A stretch of 64,000 nt of DNA from Oidiodendron maius Zn (lineage: Eukaryota > Ascomycota > Leotiomycetes > Myxotrichaceae), in NCBI GenBank assembly GCA_000827325.1, contig KN832885.1, positions 558,001 to 622,000 of the forward strand, written 5' to 3'. Under the pieces are notes generated by a model. That model saw only the letters and a list, made by a program, of their open reading frames with translations, did no database searches and had not been told where the DNA came from. A program made the position numbers and the translations under genes. Every line of letters begins with the position of its first letter. Within the stretch, counting starts at the first letter, position 1. Shown one piece after another: positions 43,588 through 55,804 of this stretch.

Positions 43588-44435
43588 AGTGTGACATACT
43601 GATGTGGGATAATTTTACGGTTGAAATTGGATATGTGATAGTTTATTTGGGTGGATTTCTTCTACATGGCGCATCTGGTGGAGCATGCAAACACCTGGGC
43701 GGTAATATGTGTACATTTTGGCCCTGGTGTAAAAAGTTTGGATTGGATTGGGATCTCGGTATGGATACTGAGAGATATTATGATGGATAATGAAATGAGA
43801 GAGATCTCTACCTTTACACACATCTTTCCGTTCCGCGAAACACGAGATTGACTGAATAAACATCCGAGAATATAAAGAGCCGTGGATATGAAATTTTATA
43901 TTCACATGCTTTGTCTGCCATATATTTTGGTCGATCCACGCGTGCGTGGGGCAGACAGACAGAATTTCACATGTGATGAAGACAGGGATGGAAGTCTTAG
44001 ATTTGAAGAAGCCAGGACAGGGGAAGGGACGAAAGAAGATCAGGGGTTAAGCGAAGATAAAAGGGGCATGAGTGCCGGAGTGCCTTGGTGCCTTAGGCTG
44101 TGTAAATTGAATTTTGATCACTCCCCTGTTCGGATTGCCAGAAGGGATTTTAAGGCAGATGGTGTGTACATGTTCTAAATAATAATATTTTTGCTGATTT
44201 GGATCGGGTTGTGTCTATATTTAGAACCCATAGAGGAGTGTTAGGTATAAAGTTAAGCGTTTTATGCTGGTGGTTGATTTTTTAATAATTGGACAGATTA
44301 AATATTAAACCCTTCGTATTTTATCCAAAGTACATATAATCTATACTATCCAAAGTCTCGAAATGCTCACCCTAGTGTATAAGGATATAAACCTCGGAAC
44401 AGAAATATGAAAACATGTCTTTCTTACAACACATA
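43588..44435. other. Convergent intergenic region
   Basis: About 850 bp between the regulator and the MFS gene 3' ends. It is A/T-rich at 44170-44400. No gene was recognised. Confidence 0.4.
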
Positions 44436-46395
44436 TCATGCCACAATCTCAAACCCACATCTCTCGGATACAGAACCAGAAACATCTCTACTCTCCTCGA
44501 TTTTCAGCCCCGTCGTCTCCTCATCTACCTTGCTCATCTCACTCCCCTTAATTCCAAATCCAGCAATCAATCCCACAGCTGCGACAGCGATACAAAACGT
44601 CCACATACTGTTAAGGCTCTGCGACTGCGCTGCCCGGACAATATACCTCTGTGTTGGCGTTAATTCTTGTAGCAAAACTGTTCCGACTGCGCTGGATCCG
44701 CTTGAGATCTTTTCTGCAATCGCAGGAAGAATTCCAGACGATATGAATAAGTGAGCGCGTTTGCGCATTTGTGATTGAAATATCAGCTCCCCCACTACAA
44801 CCGATATCCCAGCCGACAGCATCCGTATGAACCCAAACGTCGCCGTTCCGGTCGCAATATCCTTCTTCTCAAGATGCGCCTGCAGCGCTACGAGCGGCGC
44901 TTGAAACAGCGGGCCGAGGCCCAGAGACATGACGATTTGGAAAATCACCATCCTCGGGACGGACAGGGATGATGAGAAAGTTGTGAACAACCCAAATCCG
45001 ACGACGAGGAATGCCAAACCAAAACGGATAAGTTCGAGATACCGTCCTGTGGAATGCATGTACCAGCCGCAGGAGAGCGTGGTGAAGAGAAGGGTGAATG
45101 CTGTGATTAGAGACCAGAGGCCAGAGAATAGGGGCGAGAAGGAAAGGATGGCTTGGAAGTAGTAAGGAAGGAAGTACGCCACGGAGATGTAGCACATGGC
45201 GTGTGCGGCGCAGACGAGAAGGGTGGAGATGGTTGAGATGGAGGAGAAGAGATGCAACGGAATCAGAGGATTCGGTGCAATTCGGGATTCGATGATTAGG
45301 AAGAGGGCGAGGGTGAGAGCGCCGGAGAAAAGAAGGGAGATCACGAGCGGGGAAGACCAGGGAGAGGAGGTACCGCCGAATTCGAGACCAAGGAGAAGGA
45401 GGGTGGTGCCAGTAGGAAGTGTGAGGAAGCCTGGCCAGTCGAGGAGGGCGAGCCCTTTCAGGAGGGAAGTATGGGGGGTATGGAGACGGAGTAGGTGGGT
45501 TAGGAGGATGAGAGAAGTGATGTTGAAGGGAGCTGCGATATATAAGCATGATATTATACCCATCATGGAGAAGTGAGAGTCGGACAAAATTGATATGGAG
45601 AGAGGAGGATTAAGTACCAACACAAATGATGAGGATAAATAGCAGGAATGAGAAAGCCAAAAACTCACCATTCACCCAGAAGCACCACCTCCATCCTACC
45701 CTCTCCGCAAACGTTCCTCCAATTACCGGCCCTATTGTCGCCGCGAAAAACCATACGCTACCCACAAGCGTAAGCATAAGGCTTCTCGTCCTCATCACAA
45801 AAATATCCGATACAATGATATTCACCAGCACTGTAATCCCTCCGGCACCGATGCCTTGAATGGATCTGCCAGCAAGTAAAACCGCCAAATTCCCAGCGAG
45901 CGCGGATATTATACTCCCAGCCATGAAGATGGAATTCGCGAGCAGGAGCAGCGGCTTCCGTCCAAAAATATCGGATGCAGACCCCCAGAAGGGTACGCTG
46001 GATGCGTTGGCGAGCATGAAAGAGGATCCGATCCATGCAGCACCAGAGGTGCTGGTGTGCAGGGAGGCAGTGATTGTGGGTAATGCGGTAGTGAGGATCA
46101 CAGTGTCGAGGGCGGCGAGAAAGACGGCGGTACAAAGGGCGAGCATGAGCAGGGTGGTCTGCAGGGTAGTGAGAGGCATGGATTGGAGCAAAGAAGTAGT
46201 CTCCTGGGAAAGAGACGGTGCTGCGATTTCCTCATGGATAGTGTATGTTGGAAGTTTTGAGTCTTGGGAGGGGATGATGTGCAGTGGAATGTCCTCGAGG
46301 TTTTGTCCCAGATACGTATGAGAGATTATTGCCTGTGGAGGTGTAGTTGGAGGACTGTACTCGTAGTAGAGCCTGGCGTCCATCTCTTCGAGCAT
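44436..46395 (-). CDS. MFS drug:H+ antiporter (DHA2, 14-TM type)
   Basis: Plasma-membrane exporter of drugs, toxins or metabolites. Exons 46395-45669 and 45532-44436, joined by a GTGAGT...TCGCAG intron, give about 607 residues. After a cytoplasmic N-terminus, helix 1 carries LAALDTVILTTALPTI (the DHA2 motif D1). SDIFGRKPLLL is the loop 2-3 motif A, LAGRSIQGIGAGGITVL is motif B, and VGSVWFFAATIGPVIGGTFA is motif C of antiporters. RVGWRWCFWVN ends the first half. The remaining helices (LALFLIIESRIAPNPLIPLH through FCIAVAAVGLIAGFGI) complete a 14-helix pattern. Close relatives are often found in secondary-metabolite clusters, but none is visible here. An upstream exon-like ATG frame at 46735-46630 (MGRANSAVRLGGEFKIDERS) ends at a GTAAGT site and might be an alternative 5' exon or a separate fragment. 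Confidence 0.93.
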
Positions 46396-47283
46396 GATTG
46401 TAAGTATTGCAGGTGAAGAATAAAACTCCTAGAATTTGGAAGTCTGGCCCAGCACTGGGTAGACCTGGAGGATATATAGAAATAGAGTCTAAGTGTAATA
46501 CCCAGAGCAGTTGGAAAATCCAGAATAAGTTTGGTAAGGACTACAAGAACCGAATAATAACTTTGCTGGAGAATAAAGAGGTGCTCCATGGAAGAGTATA
46601 TATATATTCCAAATATTGAAGGGACGTATCTACTAACTTACAATTTGCCCCGTCCGCTTCAGGGTTGGCCTTGAGACTCCTCTCATCAATCTTAAACTCC
46701 CCACCAAGGCGAACTGCAGAGTTTGCTCTCCCCATAGTCTCGTTCTTTCCCTTTATCTATCCAGGCGAGTCGGATTTCCCGTCCCGTCGGCGGTCTTCTC
46801 GCCTATAGAGTTGCCGCCGCATTCGACTTCTTTAATTGTTTCGAGCTGCATTGGGGTATCAATAGTGAAAATTAGAACTTATATCTTGTATATCTATTTA
46901 GACGGCTATTTGTGCGGCACTTAAGGTCCAAGAATTATAGGAAATTAAGGTGACGGTCGTAGGTGACTTCTGCAGCACTTCGAGAACGCGGACTGTTCAG
47001 GGAAGGAGAAGAAGCAATGCAGCACGGTATGACAAGATCCACGACATGGGCCCGCAATCTAGCTAGAAACCGGCAAGCGGGATGGGGCACGATAACCAAG
47101 AGAAGCACGAACCCCGGGAGACGCAACTTAATCCAATGCCACGTTTCAGAAATCTGAGGTGTGATTGTTTTTTGCGGCTCCTCTCCTGGGCTGGACCGAT
47201 GAAGTAACTAGTTTAGTATAATATCAGTTTAATGCAAGAATCCTCAACAACCTGGTATTACTTCCTCCTCTCTAAAGTTTCTT
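46396..47283. other. Intergenic region with an exon-like fragment
   Basis: About 890 bp. On the minus strand from ATG 46735, about 33 codons (GEFKIDERSLKANPEADGA) read as protein and run into a GTAAGT donor near 46630; no continuation was recognised. Otherwise nothing is seen. Confidence 0.35.
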
Positions 47284-49260
47284 CTATGGACGATCCTCTC
47301 TAGCCTCCACTGCCCTTATGGCTTCCTTAAGCGTGTCCTCAAAGTCTCTCACCCCAGCGACTGTTCGCGCTAGCAGACCTTCCCCCAAGGTTCTGCCGGG
47401 GCCACCAGATGCTGCAAGAGTAATTCCAGAGTGCCGGGGAGAGGGGAAGAAGGAGATGTTCATGTCCTCGTTAGACACTTCCGCAGCCGGACCGTCGGGA
47501 TGGGCAAGGAGTGTCGAGTTGCGAGGGGCGTTCCAATCTGGTCACAACAGTATTAGATAAATGGCCTTAATATATAACAAAAGAAAGGACGGGAAGTGTA
47601 TATACAATAAGAGCGACTTACCCCCGTTATTTAGCACCACTGTCAAAATCGAGACCTTGTACTTCGCAGCTACCCACGCCGCACTGGCAGGCGAGCCGCA
47701 CATATACGACCCGTCACCCATGATGTGGCAAACATACTTTGGATTCTTGCCAGCACTATTTCTAATGGCATCTAAACCTAGCTTCGCTCCTAGTGCCACC
47801 CCGTTGCTCCACCCAATACCGGTTCCTCCGGCGTTGATCCAGCTGCCGGGTATTTCTGAGCGAAGTTGATCGGATATTGATTGTGCGCAAGTAGCTGCTT
47901 CTACTATATACACGGTATCAGAAGGTAGATGACGCCCAAGCAAGGCGCCTATGCTGAGAGCCGTTAGTTGAGCCTCGAAGTTGAGATTAGGCAGCTTCGA
48001 GATTGCTGAGACTCGGCCTTCGTGCTTCTTACCGAGGTCATCCCAGCGCTCTTTATACTTTGGGTGCTGCAGATCTTGAATAAGAAGGTTATTGGACTTC
48101 AATTGTGCATTGAGTTGGCTTAATGCTGTATACCCATCTGCTCTCCATCGCCCATTGGCGGGAATGAAAGAGACCGGCATCAAGAAATCCAACGGGTCAA
48201 TATCCACATCATAAATTCGGGAATCTTTTGGCAGAGGATTCACTGATGGGAGCCAGGGCACATCTCAATCCAACATCAATATGATGTCTGCGACTTTCGT
48301 GCAGTCGTGTGTTGCGAGTCGGAATCCTTGAGATGCCTCGTGGTTCATTGGGAAGCATATATCACTGCCTCCGGCGTCCAATACTTGCAATCCAGGAATT
48401 GAGTTCGCCAGTTGGGCCAGTTCATCAAGGCACTGCCTATTTCGTCCGACATATACTGTGACAACCAGAAGTCTAGCGGAATGCACAAGAGCTTCTGCAA
48501 TAGTCTCCACCGCCTCGCTAGGCAAAGCAGCTAGCCCGATACCTCTCCATTGCTCTTGCGGCAATGAATATGGCTTCACTTTCTCTGCTAGCACCTCTCT
48601 CGCACCGCGAGATACACTGGACCCTTGGGGTCGGTACTTGCAAACTGCAATGCTCTTGCCACCGACTGCTTTATGTTCAATCCTGTTCTGATCTCACCCG
48701 TGCACAGGCAGAACTGTCTGATGATGGCTTTTTGATAGGAACGTCTTGCAACCAGTGCATGTACTCGGTTCGCAAGCCTGTGAGCTCTCCTGATTCCATA
48801 AATGGAGACATGCTCGAGAAGATAAGCACAGGGGCACGTCCCATGCTGACATTGTGGACTTCGTGAGCTAGCACTTGGGTTCCAACGTCGAATGGACGAT
48901 TACCGCTTGCAGACGACCTGTAACTCGGGCATACCTATCGGCCATCGAGATTGCAACCATCTATTTCTTGATGTTAGTATATTTAATTCATTCAACCATT
49001 CGTATGCGGATGCGGATACCTGAATGACTTATTTCGCTTGGACAAGTGTAGATCTTAGGGAACTGATCTGGCCGCTCCTTCTTCCCCCTCACGATGGCCT
49101 CGATTATACTAGGATGATCGGATCCGACATTAACGAAACACGCTCGAACCCCGCCCTTTATGACATTAGATGCTGGTCATTATGAATAGTGACATCCGGA
49201 TATACGTTCCAGAGTGCTTCGAAGAACGCAAAGGCGGTTGTGTACCTGTCGAAAAAGTTA
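47284..49260 (-). pseudogene. Thiamine-diphosphate-dependent enzyme (acetolactate synthase/benzoylformate decarboxylase-like), broken
   Basis: All three domains of a ThDP enzyme can be followed on the minus strand. The N-terminal PYR domain is in pieces (FVNVGSDHPSIIEAIVRGKK near 49110; MVAISMADRYARVTGRLQAV near 48960; VLAHEVHNVSMGRAPVLIFS near 48860). The central domain is at 48594-48265. The PP domain at 48261-47640 has the ThDP/Mg motif GDGSYMCGSPASAAWVAAKY, and the last exon is at 47540-47284. The frame changes at about three places in the N-terminal domain. An in-frame TGA at 48264-48262 interrupts LMLD-DVPWLP where relatives have a residue between two Asp. There are about four lesions, so no full enzyme can be made. 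A related gene ends the window at 63687, and its last exon aligns with this one (WNAPR, LLxHPDG, SNE(D/E)(M/I)NISF). Confidence 0.85.
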
Positions 49261-49976
49261 ATCACGGGAATGAAAATTCAACCCGTAGACGTACTCCTCA
49301 TGCGCATCGTTGCCGGCTTTAACGCTCTGAGAAACAGTAGAATACCTCCGTGCTGCGAATTCTGTCGTAGGAAGTGGGGCAAGTGATGGTCATGTATTAT
49401 GTATGACAAAGCTGTAGATGTTGTTGCAAAGGACGTTTCATAAAGTCAACTCTATACTTCCCTACGCCCCATCTTACCATCCAAATAGAAGGCGAGATAT
49501 TCATTTTGCGGAATTTGAAAGAGCAAATTACTTTGTTGAGGTCTGTGAGAGTGGAGGTACGATTGAAATCACGTGTTGGGTTAACACCTGACGTAGTAAC
49601 TATTCAGGACATTTTCGTACAGCGAGCGATAGCGATGTCGGAATAAGAAAGACCGAAGCTGATAGAAGGTAATTGCGCGTTTGAAATTTCTCTTTGAAAT
49701 TTCCCTATCCAATGGTTAGGGTTCGGTATTGTAGTAAACTTGCAGTTGACACGAGGCTATAGTGCGAATTTCAGACGTTAGGAAGATTGGAAGGTCAGGT
49801 TCCATAGCATGCGAGATCAAAATAAGATCTTACATTAGACAGAGAGATCTATAGTCTTTATCATACAGCGCGTCAAACCTGAACGCTCAAATCGCTATGC
49901 AGAAAATCAAATGCAGCCTCTTGCTTCGGTGTGTATGCCACAAAGAGACGGAGTAGGAGGGGGGTATGTGGTATTG
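49261..49976. other. Intergenic region
   Basis: About 715 bp between two minus-strand genes. No gene or repeat recognised. Confidence 0.35.
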
Positions 49977-51379
49977 TTACACAGCTGACCGTACGCGGTC
50001 TGCTCTCTCATTCATGCTCCTGAACGCCCTCTTGCCCACCTCGTAGCTGCTTATCATGATCGCACACGCCGGTGCGACTTTCAACGTCCTTGGAATCCAT
50101 CCACGCCACAGTCCTGCAGCCCCTTCTTCACGGAAGATGTGGAAGAGGAAACTCAACATGGATCGTTCCTCGGGTGCCAGCACCTTTTCCACTCCAATGG
50201 GTGTGACCGTATCTTTGAAGATCTGTCGTCGAGTTTTCCCTACATCAAATGGCATGGTTATAATGGAAGCCGCCGCCCCAGAAGTTGCACCCGCGATGAA
50301 GCTGTCAGTGAAGGTTGCAGTGTGGTTCTCTCGGCTTTGTGATCTGCTCCGTGCTCGAGTCCTCGATCCATCCACTTCCAAAGTTCTCCCACGAGCACGC
50401 ACACGTGCTTCTGTCAAAAGGCCCCGAATGTTTTCATATCCCCACCAGTAGAAACCAGAAAACGGCACATCTCGCCAGAGGGTAAGCGTCAGACCGCGCC
50501 AGAGTGAGGTGTAGCCGTTGATGGAGATCATCTCACTGATTCCCTTAACTGCTTCAGTGAAATGTGACCCACCAGTCGACATGCTTGCCTGCATTCTAGT
50601 CCGCAGCATCTCTATTGGGTTCACTGCGGCGGCTGCAACTACTCTGGCAGTCGCCCCAGCAGCGAGCGGAGCGTAGTTATCCGACAGTCGGCTGATTGGA
50701 CTCTGCTTATTGTATCGTAACCACTCATATCCAGTAAAGTAGATGATATTCGCCGGTACGGCCATGACTAGGGTTGGCGATAGTCCCCGCCATAGCGTCG
50801 TGATCCCCTCATTCCGAGCGATCTTTCGCAGTCCATCAAATGTCGAGTTGAAGGTCCGTTTTTGTGTCTCCTCCACCACGCACTCTGCACCAGCTAACGT
50901 ATTCACTTCTCCTGCCTTGGGCAAAACCATACAGTACTCAGCGGTGTTATTTGCGAAGAAGACCTCTCGACAGCACGCCGTAACTCCGAGGTTCGGTGGA
51001 ATTGGACTGAAGGGTTGAAGGGGGTAGCCGGCCGCTCGTGGAGGCTGGGCGGGTTGAGATTGAAGGCGTACACGGACGACATCAAGAGGAGTCACTGTGA
51101 TATTAAAGTCAGCTAGGTCTCATGAGCAATAAGAGACTACATACTTGTCAGCGAGGTCAATATGCTTCCGGACATCGCAGACATCATCTTCTGCCCCGCA
51201 GTGATGTCTTGCTCGACCAAATCACCAGCAGACATGGCCATCGTTGGTGATTTGGTGGGGATGGGCTCAGCTGGGCGTATTCTGTCATGTCCCTGGCCTC
51301 TCTGACTGCTCGCGTTCTTGCTCTCAAAAGTGGTGGCTACCTCGGTATTAACTTGTGGCCGGTCCCAAAAGCCCGACAT
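49977..51379 (-). CDS. mtm1: Mitochondrial carrier, MTM1/SLC25A39-40 type
   Basis: Inner-membrane carrier. Exons 51379-51145 and 51094-49977 give about 450 residues. Three carrier repeats carry the signatures PLDVVRVRLQSQ, NPIEMLRTRMQAS and PFDVGKTRRQIFKD, each followed by the second-helix pattern (GITTLWRGLSPTLVMAVPAN, GYTSLWRGLTLTLWRDVPFS, GAAGLWRGWIPRTLKVAPAC). The inserted CCREVFFANNTAEYC segment after the first signature and the VPANIIYFTGYEWLR block are characteristic of the MTM1/SLC25A39/40 branch. That branch is linked to mitochondrial glutathione import, iron-sulfur and Mn-SOD metabolism. An Arg/Ser-rich insertion (GSRTRARSRSQSRENH) before the third repeat is a lineage-type loop. Substrate assignment rests on the family, not on residues read here. 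Confidence 0.93.
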
Positions 51380-51748
51380 CGAAGCCCGGCGATATGAGCA
51401 TGCAGGGTAGGATGCCCTTTGCGTACGACGGCACGGTAATCCTTCGAGGCCTGGAGAAGCTTCGTCGACGTTCGATAAGGACGAGAGATTGTGGTGGCGT
51501 TGAAACGGATGAAGTTGTGAAGCGGAGTAAAAACCGTTAAAGCTCTGGAATTCTTTCTGCCGGCGTCGGAGATTCGGAGCGGCGGAGAGTCCCGCTAAGG
51601 AAACCGAGGTGTGACATCATCCAAACGTCTAAGGTTATCCTTAATCAACAACTCTACACGAAGCAAAATAATCTTCTTCATTAACATTTATGTCCAGGAC
51701 TGTGTGGCGGCAGAGAGGATTCTAAGTTGGTATTATAGAAGGGCCCTG
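51380..51748. other. Divergent promoter region
   Basis: About 370 bp between the carrier and the NAD(P)H-hydrate dehydratase, transcribed away from each other, so it holds both promoters. No other feature was recognised. Confidence 0.45.
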
Positions 51749-52887
51749 ATGTCGACCGAATCGCCCCAAATGTCTGCTGCGACAAGAGAGATCTTGCTGA
51801 AAGTCAGGAAGATGGTCCCGCCAATGTTGGAGAAGTTCCACAAAGGTAACCTTGCAAGCTGCATGGCTCACATTGGACTTCCATCTAACATACTTAGGAC
51901 AAATGGGAAGGGTAGCAGTTATTGGAGGCAGCGAAGATTACACAGGAGCTCCATACTTCTCTGCAATGGCTAGTGCAAAGCTCGGCGCAGATATGGTATC
52001 GCAATCCAAACTCTCCACGTTACCCCTCCAATTGACCTAGACCAGAGCCATGTCATCTGTGAACCCCAAGCCGCCCAAGTCATTAAGACCTACTCCCCAA
52101 ATCTCATGGTCCATCCTCTTATGCGACAATCCTCCCATGCCGGCACGTCCGAGACCTCTTCTTCGATTGCCAAGAAGGTGATCGACATGCTGCCCCGCCT
52201 CCACGTCCTGGTCATCGGTCCGGGCCTGGGGCGTGATATTATGATGCAAGATACCTGCGCTAATGTAATTGAGGCTGCGAAGAGACAAAATATGCCGTTC
52301 GTGCTGGACGCGGATGGCCTGAGCCTGGCCCAGACTCGCCCAGAGCTGGTGCAGGGCTACAAGGAGTGTATATTGACACCCAATGTAGTGGAGTTCGGGA
52401 GGTTGTGCAAGAGTAAAGGCATCGATATAAATAAAGTTCCGGATGGAAAGGGAGCGGAAGTGCTCGCGAAGGCTTTTGGAGGGGTCACAATTCTTCAGAA
52501 GGGAGCGAAAGATTATATTTCTAACGGGGAGAAAACTTTCATCTGTGATGTGGAAGGTGGGTTAAAGAGGAGCGGCGGCCAGGGAGATACCCTAACGGGC
52601 AGTCTGGCTACTTTCCTGGCCTGGAGAAAGGCGTATCTAGAAAGATTGTGGGACCACGACGGTGAGCTTAGCGAAGCAGAATTGCTTGCTTTGGCCGCTT
52701 TTGGAGGAAGTGCTTTAACAAGAGTAAGAATCTATCTAACCCTGCGCTGCTCAGTTCACTAACAACTCAGGAATGCTCGAGGTTAGCCTTTGTAAAAATG
52801 GGAAGGAGCCTGCAGGCAAGCGACCTCACAGAAGAAGTCCACGTTGCATTTAAGAAACTCTTTGAGGAATCAACCTCTAAACTATAA
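51749..52887 (+). CDS. ATP-dependent (S)-NAD(P)H-hydrate dehydratase
   Basis: Metabolite-repair enzyme that converts hydrated NADH/NADPH back to the coenzyme, using ATP. Exons 51749-51845, 51898-51995, 52046-52723 and 52771-52887 give about 329 residues. The acceptor of intron 2 is ACCAG (52041-52045), which gives [18 protein letters not shown] as in other members; the nearer CTAG would break the frame. Family blocks in order: [67 protein letters not shown] and the catalytic [20 protein letters not shown] (anion hole and catalytic Asp in G-x-G-D). Length and order match the fungal/human CARKD family. An upstream ATG is not needed; targeting is not obvious. Confidence 0.95.
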
Positions 52888-54359
52888 TGACACAAAATGC
52901 TTCAGATGACGATCAGCTCAGCAATACACCGGACTGCTCTCCGAATGGAGGGAAAGAGTACGCCGCTCCTGGCCCAGCATTTCTCTGTCCATAATTCCAT
53001 GCATATAACAATCACCAACGACGTATCAAACTGTCCTCATCATCTTTCTTCTTTGGAGCGTAGTACGAACGGTACGTCGCTACCTATCAATAAAACGCCT
53101 TGTCATATATCTGTGAATTTCCCATGCCTATATACCCATTTTCCGTAATAAAGAGCTGCTTTGCCCTACAGCCATACCATTGATCCGCGATAGATCAAAA
53201 TTGGTGATAGGAGAGAATATCTTGGCTCCACCAATTCTCATCCAACCATGGAGTAGAATGGAATTGTAACGTCCGCCACTGCATGGCGGGACCAACGGTG
53301 CCGAGAAAAATAATGCATACTTTTTTTCTGCGTAATCGTATGTACCCCTCATTCTTAGTCCTCTGCCAGTTAGGGGTCGAGGACGCCCACGCGGAGCTCT
53401 AGGGGTTGTAGTACGACCTACTAATACTCGCGAGAGCCTTCTGCATTTGAGATCCCTTCTAGTTCAGCCCCTCCTGCCTTTCATACGCCTCAAGAGCCTC
53501 TTTATATCGTCAATTCGGGGCTAGTTCGGTTTCAAAACAGCCACCAGGATATGTATATTGCTGGAACTTAAGCAGAGAGGGGGTATATGCGTGGTATATC
53601 ATCAATATATCAGCCAGATCGTCTAGTTGATGCTGCAGCTGCAGCTATCTCACGTATTGAGGGCGAGGTTTTTGACTGTATTGAGGTAGACACTGGTATT
53701 TAGTTATATTTAATATACTGAGCAGAAGAGGTACATGCGATTACGCAGAAAAAAGTACTGTGGCGCAGGTATTTCAGGTGTGCTGAGTTATTTGTCCTGA
53801 AGCGGAAAGGTGGCCTCGATTTAGCTGGCCCCTATAAGTAGCTATGGATTTAAAGGTTTCATTTAGGAGGAGCCTAATTTAATCACCTAGTAGTACCTTT
53901 AGTGCCTAACCCTGTCTTTTCGTGTCCTATCTCTTAGAAGGTTCACGTGTGGGGAGGAGCTTGACATAAACCCTAGAAGCCACTTCTTTGGGGGTTGGAG
54001 ACTCTTGGTTGAATTACTAGTCACGTGCGAATGGTCATAAGGTGCAAAATGGGGACCCAATTATTGCTGGGGAGTCGAAACAGATCTCCCGATTAATCTT
54101 CCAGGCCCCGTTCACCATTGCTCACCTTGCTTCCCCGTACCTTCGCGTCACAATACTCGTGTCCCCCTGGCCCTATCGATATCGGTAAGTCCTCGCCTAC
54201 AGTCGGCATATGCGCTATCTTTCTTATGGTTAGCTCGCGCTAGCGCGGGGCGTTCTGCAAGCTGCCGCGCAAATTGTCGACACAAAACCTCAAACTCCCA
54301 ATCCGCAAAATCCCCAGACAACCAACGCCCCTCTACCGACAATACAATACAGTGCAATC
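52888..54359. other. Intergenic region with decayed coding-like patch
   Basis: About 1.47 kb. The patch at 53590-53950 reads in pieces (RLVDAAAAAISRIEGEVFDC; KVLWRRYFRCAELFVLKRKG) and may be a relic of an unrecognised gene or element. The final 300 bp hold the FCF1 promoter. No RNA gene was seen. Confidence 0.35.
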
Positions 54360-55009
54360 ATGGGTGCTTCCAAAAGGACTCGGAAATTTGGCGCTGTCAA
54401 GCGTATCATCGGCCAACGAGATGCACGAATTGTGCGCAAAGATAATCCTGCCATCGACGAAAAGAAAAAAGCTGCCGAGGCAATAACTCGCCAGGTTCCC
54501 CAGGTTTCCTCATCCCTCTTCTTCCAATACAACACTGCGCTCGTCCCTCCCTATTCTGTTCTAGTCGATACAAACTTCCTCTCGCATACTGTCCAGCGCA
54601 AGCTTCCTCTTCTTGAAACCATGATGGACACACTCTATGCAAAGTGTGTTCCTGTGATCACATCATGCGGTCAGTACTCCTTTCTACTTTGCTTTTCCTC
54701 CTCCTTGCACACCGACGCTGACACTCTGGTGATAAAGTTATGGCTGAACTGGAGAAATTGGGCCCCAAATATCGAATCGCGCTTCGAATCGCCAGAGATG
54801 AAAGATGGGAAAGGCTGGCCTGCTCTCATCAAGGCACATACGCCGATGATTGCATTGTCGATCGGGTCATGAAGCACAAGATATATATTGTGGCAACAAA
54901 TGATCGCGACCTGAAGCGAAGACTGAGGAAGATTCCTGGAGTTCCAATAATGAGCGTGGCCAGAGGAAAATATGTCATAGAGCGATTACCAGATGCACCC
55001 GAAAAGTAA
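54360..55009 (+). CDS. fcf1: rRNA-processing protein FCF1/Utp24
   Basis: PIN-domain endonuclease of the small-subunit processome; cuts pre-rRNA at A1/A2 in the nucleolus. Exons 54360-54669 and 54738-55009 give 193 residues, the usual length. The opening MGASKRTRKFGAVKRIIGQR is the family N-terminus. The PIN domain shows LVDTNFLSHTVQRKLPLLET (first catalytic Asp), TSC-VMAELEKLGPKYRIAL (Glu) and GTYADDCIVDRVMKHKIYIV (Asp pair), then ATNDRDLKRRLRKIPGVPIM. All catalytic acids are present. The intron (GTCAGT...AAAG) splits the codon for the Val of CVMAELEKL. This is a core housekeeping gene and marks the region as normal chromosome. Confidence 0.97.
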
Positions 55010-55804
55010 ACATAGAGGTACAAGGAGGAAGAATCACAAGTGCTCATTGGGACTTCTTCGGGCACAGGCACTCTTCTTTAAGTACGGTATTCGGTGGGGA
55101 CAGAAGAGGGCGGGATGGGATGAGACAGAACGGGAGTGGTTCCCGCCTTTTCTCGGCGACTGAGCACAGAGGAAAGTATGAGGGAAGTGTCCGACCATGT
55201 ATGCATCGCTTAGTACAGGAGGGATAAAGGAAAGTACTAGTATACTGGCGAGTACTGGCTGAACACCTGATAGGCTCTGGGAGGGAAAGTAAGGGCCATA
55301 TAATCTGACTGGTTCTACCCACCTATTAGTAGATTACTAACTAAGGGTTACCTTACACTGTCAGGTGCATATCTGGGGGATCACTGGGAGTTTGCCACTA
55401 GCTACGTGGCACAAGCCAAGACTATGGACGACTAAACTCATTGTATATAAATTGGACGAGGCCTCCGTTTAGAAGCTAGCGATCAGTCTGTCTATTCAAT
55501 GAATATACGTCAAAGGCAAATGGTCAAGTCTAGTATGAGTAGAAGGCCCTAAATATACTAGCAAACTGCTTGCCACGGGTATGATTGACCTGACCCCAAA
55601 CCGGAGCTATCCCATATCACGGTCTTGTGCGGGATGCGGGATGCGAGATAAAAACAATGTCTTCCGACTAAAATCAACACCCCATGGTGGTGGAATTAAA
55701 GGGAATGGGGAGTATAAACTCATGGAGATGGACAAGACAAGTTTAATGCAGTCAGACTCATCATCAAGAAAAAGTGGGCCCTTTTCTGCTCAACTGCCGC
55801 CAAT
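55010..55804. other. Intergenic region
   Basis: About 800 bp between FCF1 and the glycosidase relic. No gene. A short inverted pair AAAAGTGGGCC/GGCCCACTTTT spans 55770-55900, partly inside the relic. Confidence 0.35.

Noticed and set aside
44869-45549. 226-codon minus-strand frame
   Set aside because: Out-of-frame shadow of the DHA2 transporter.
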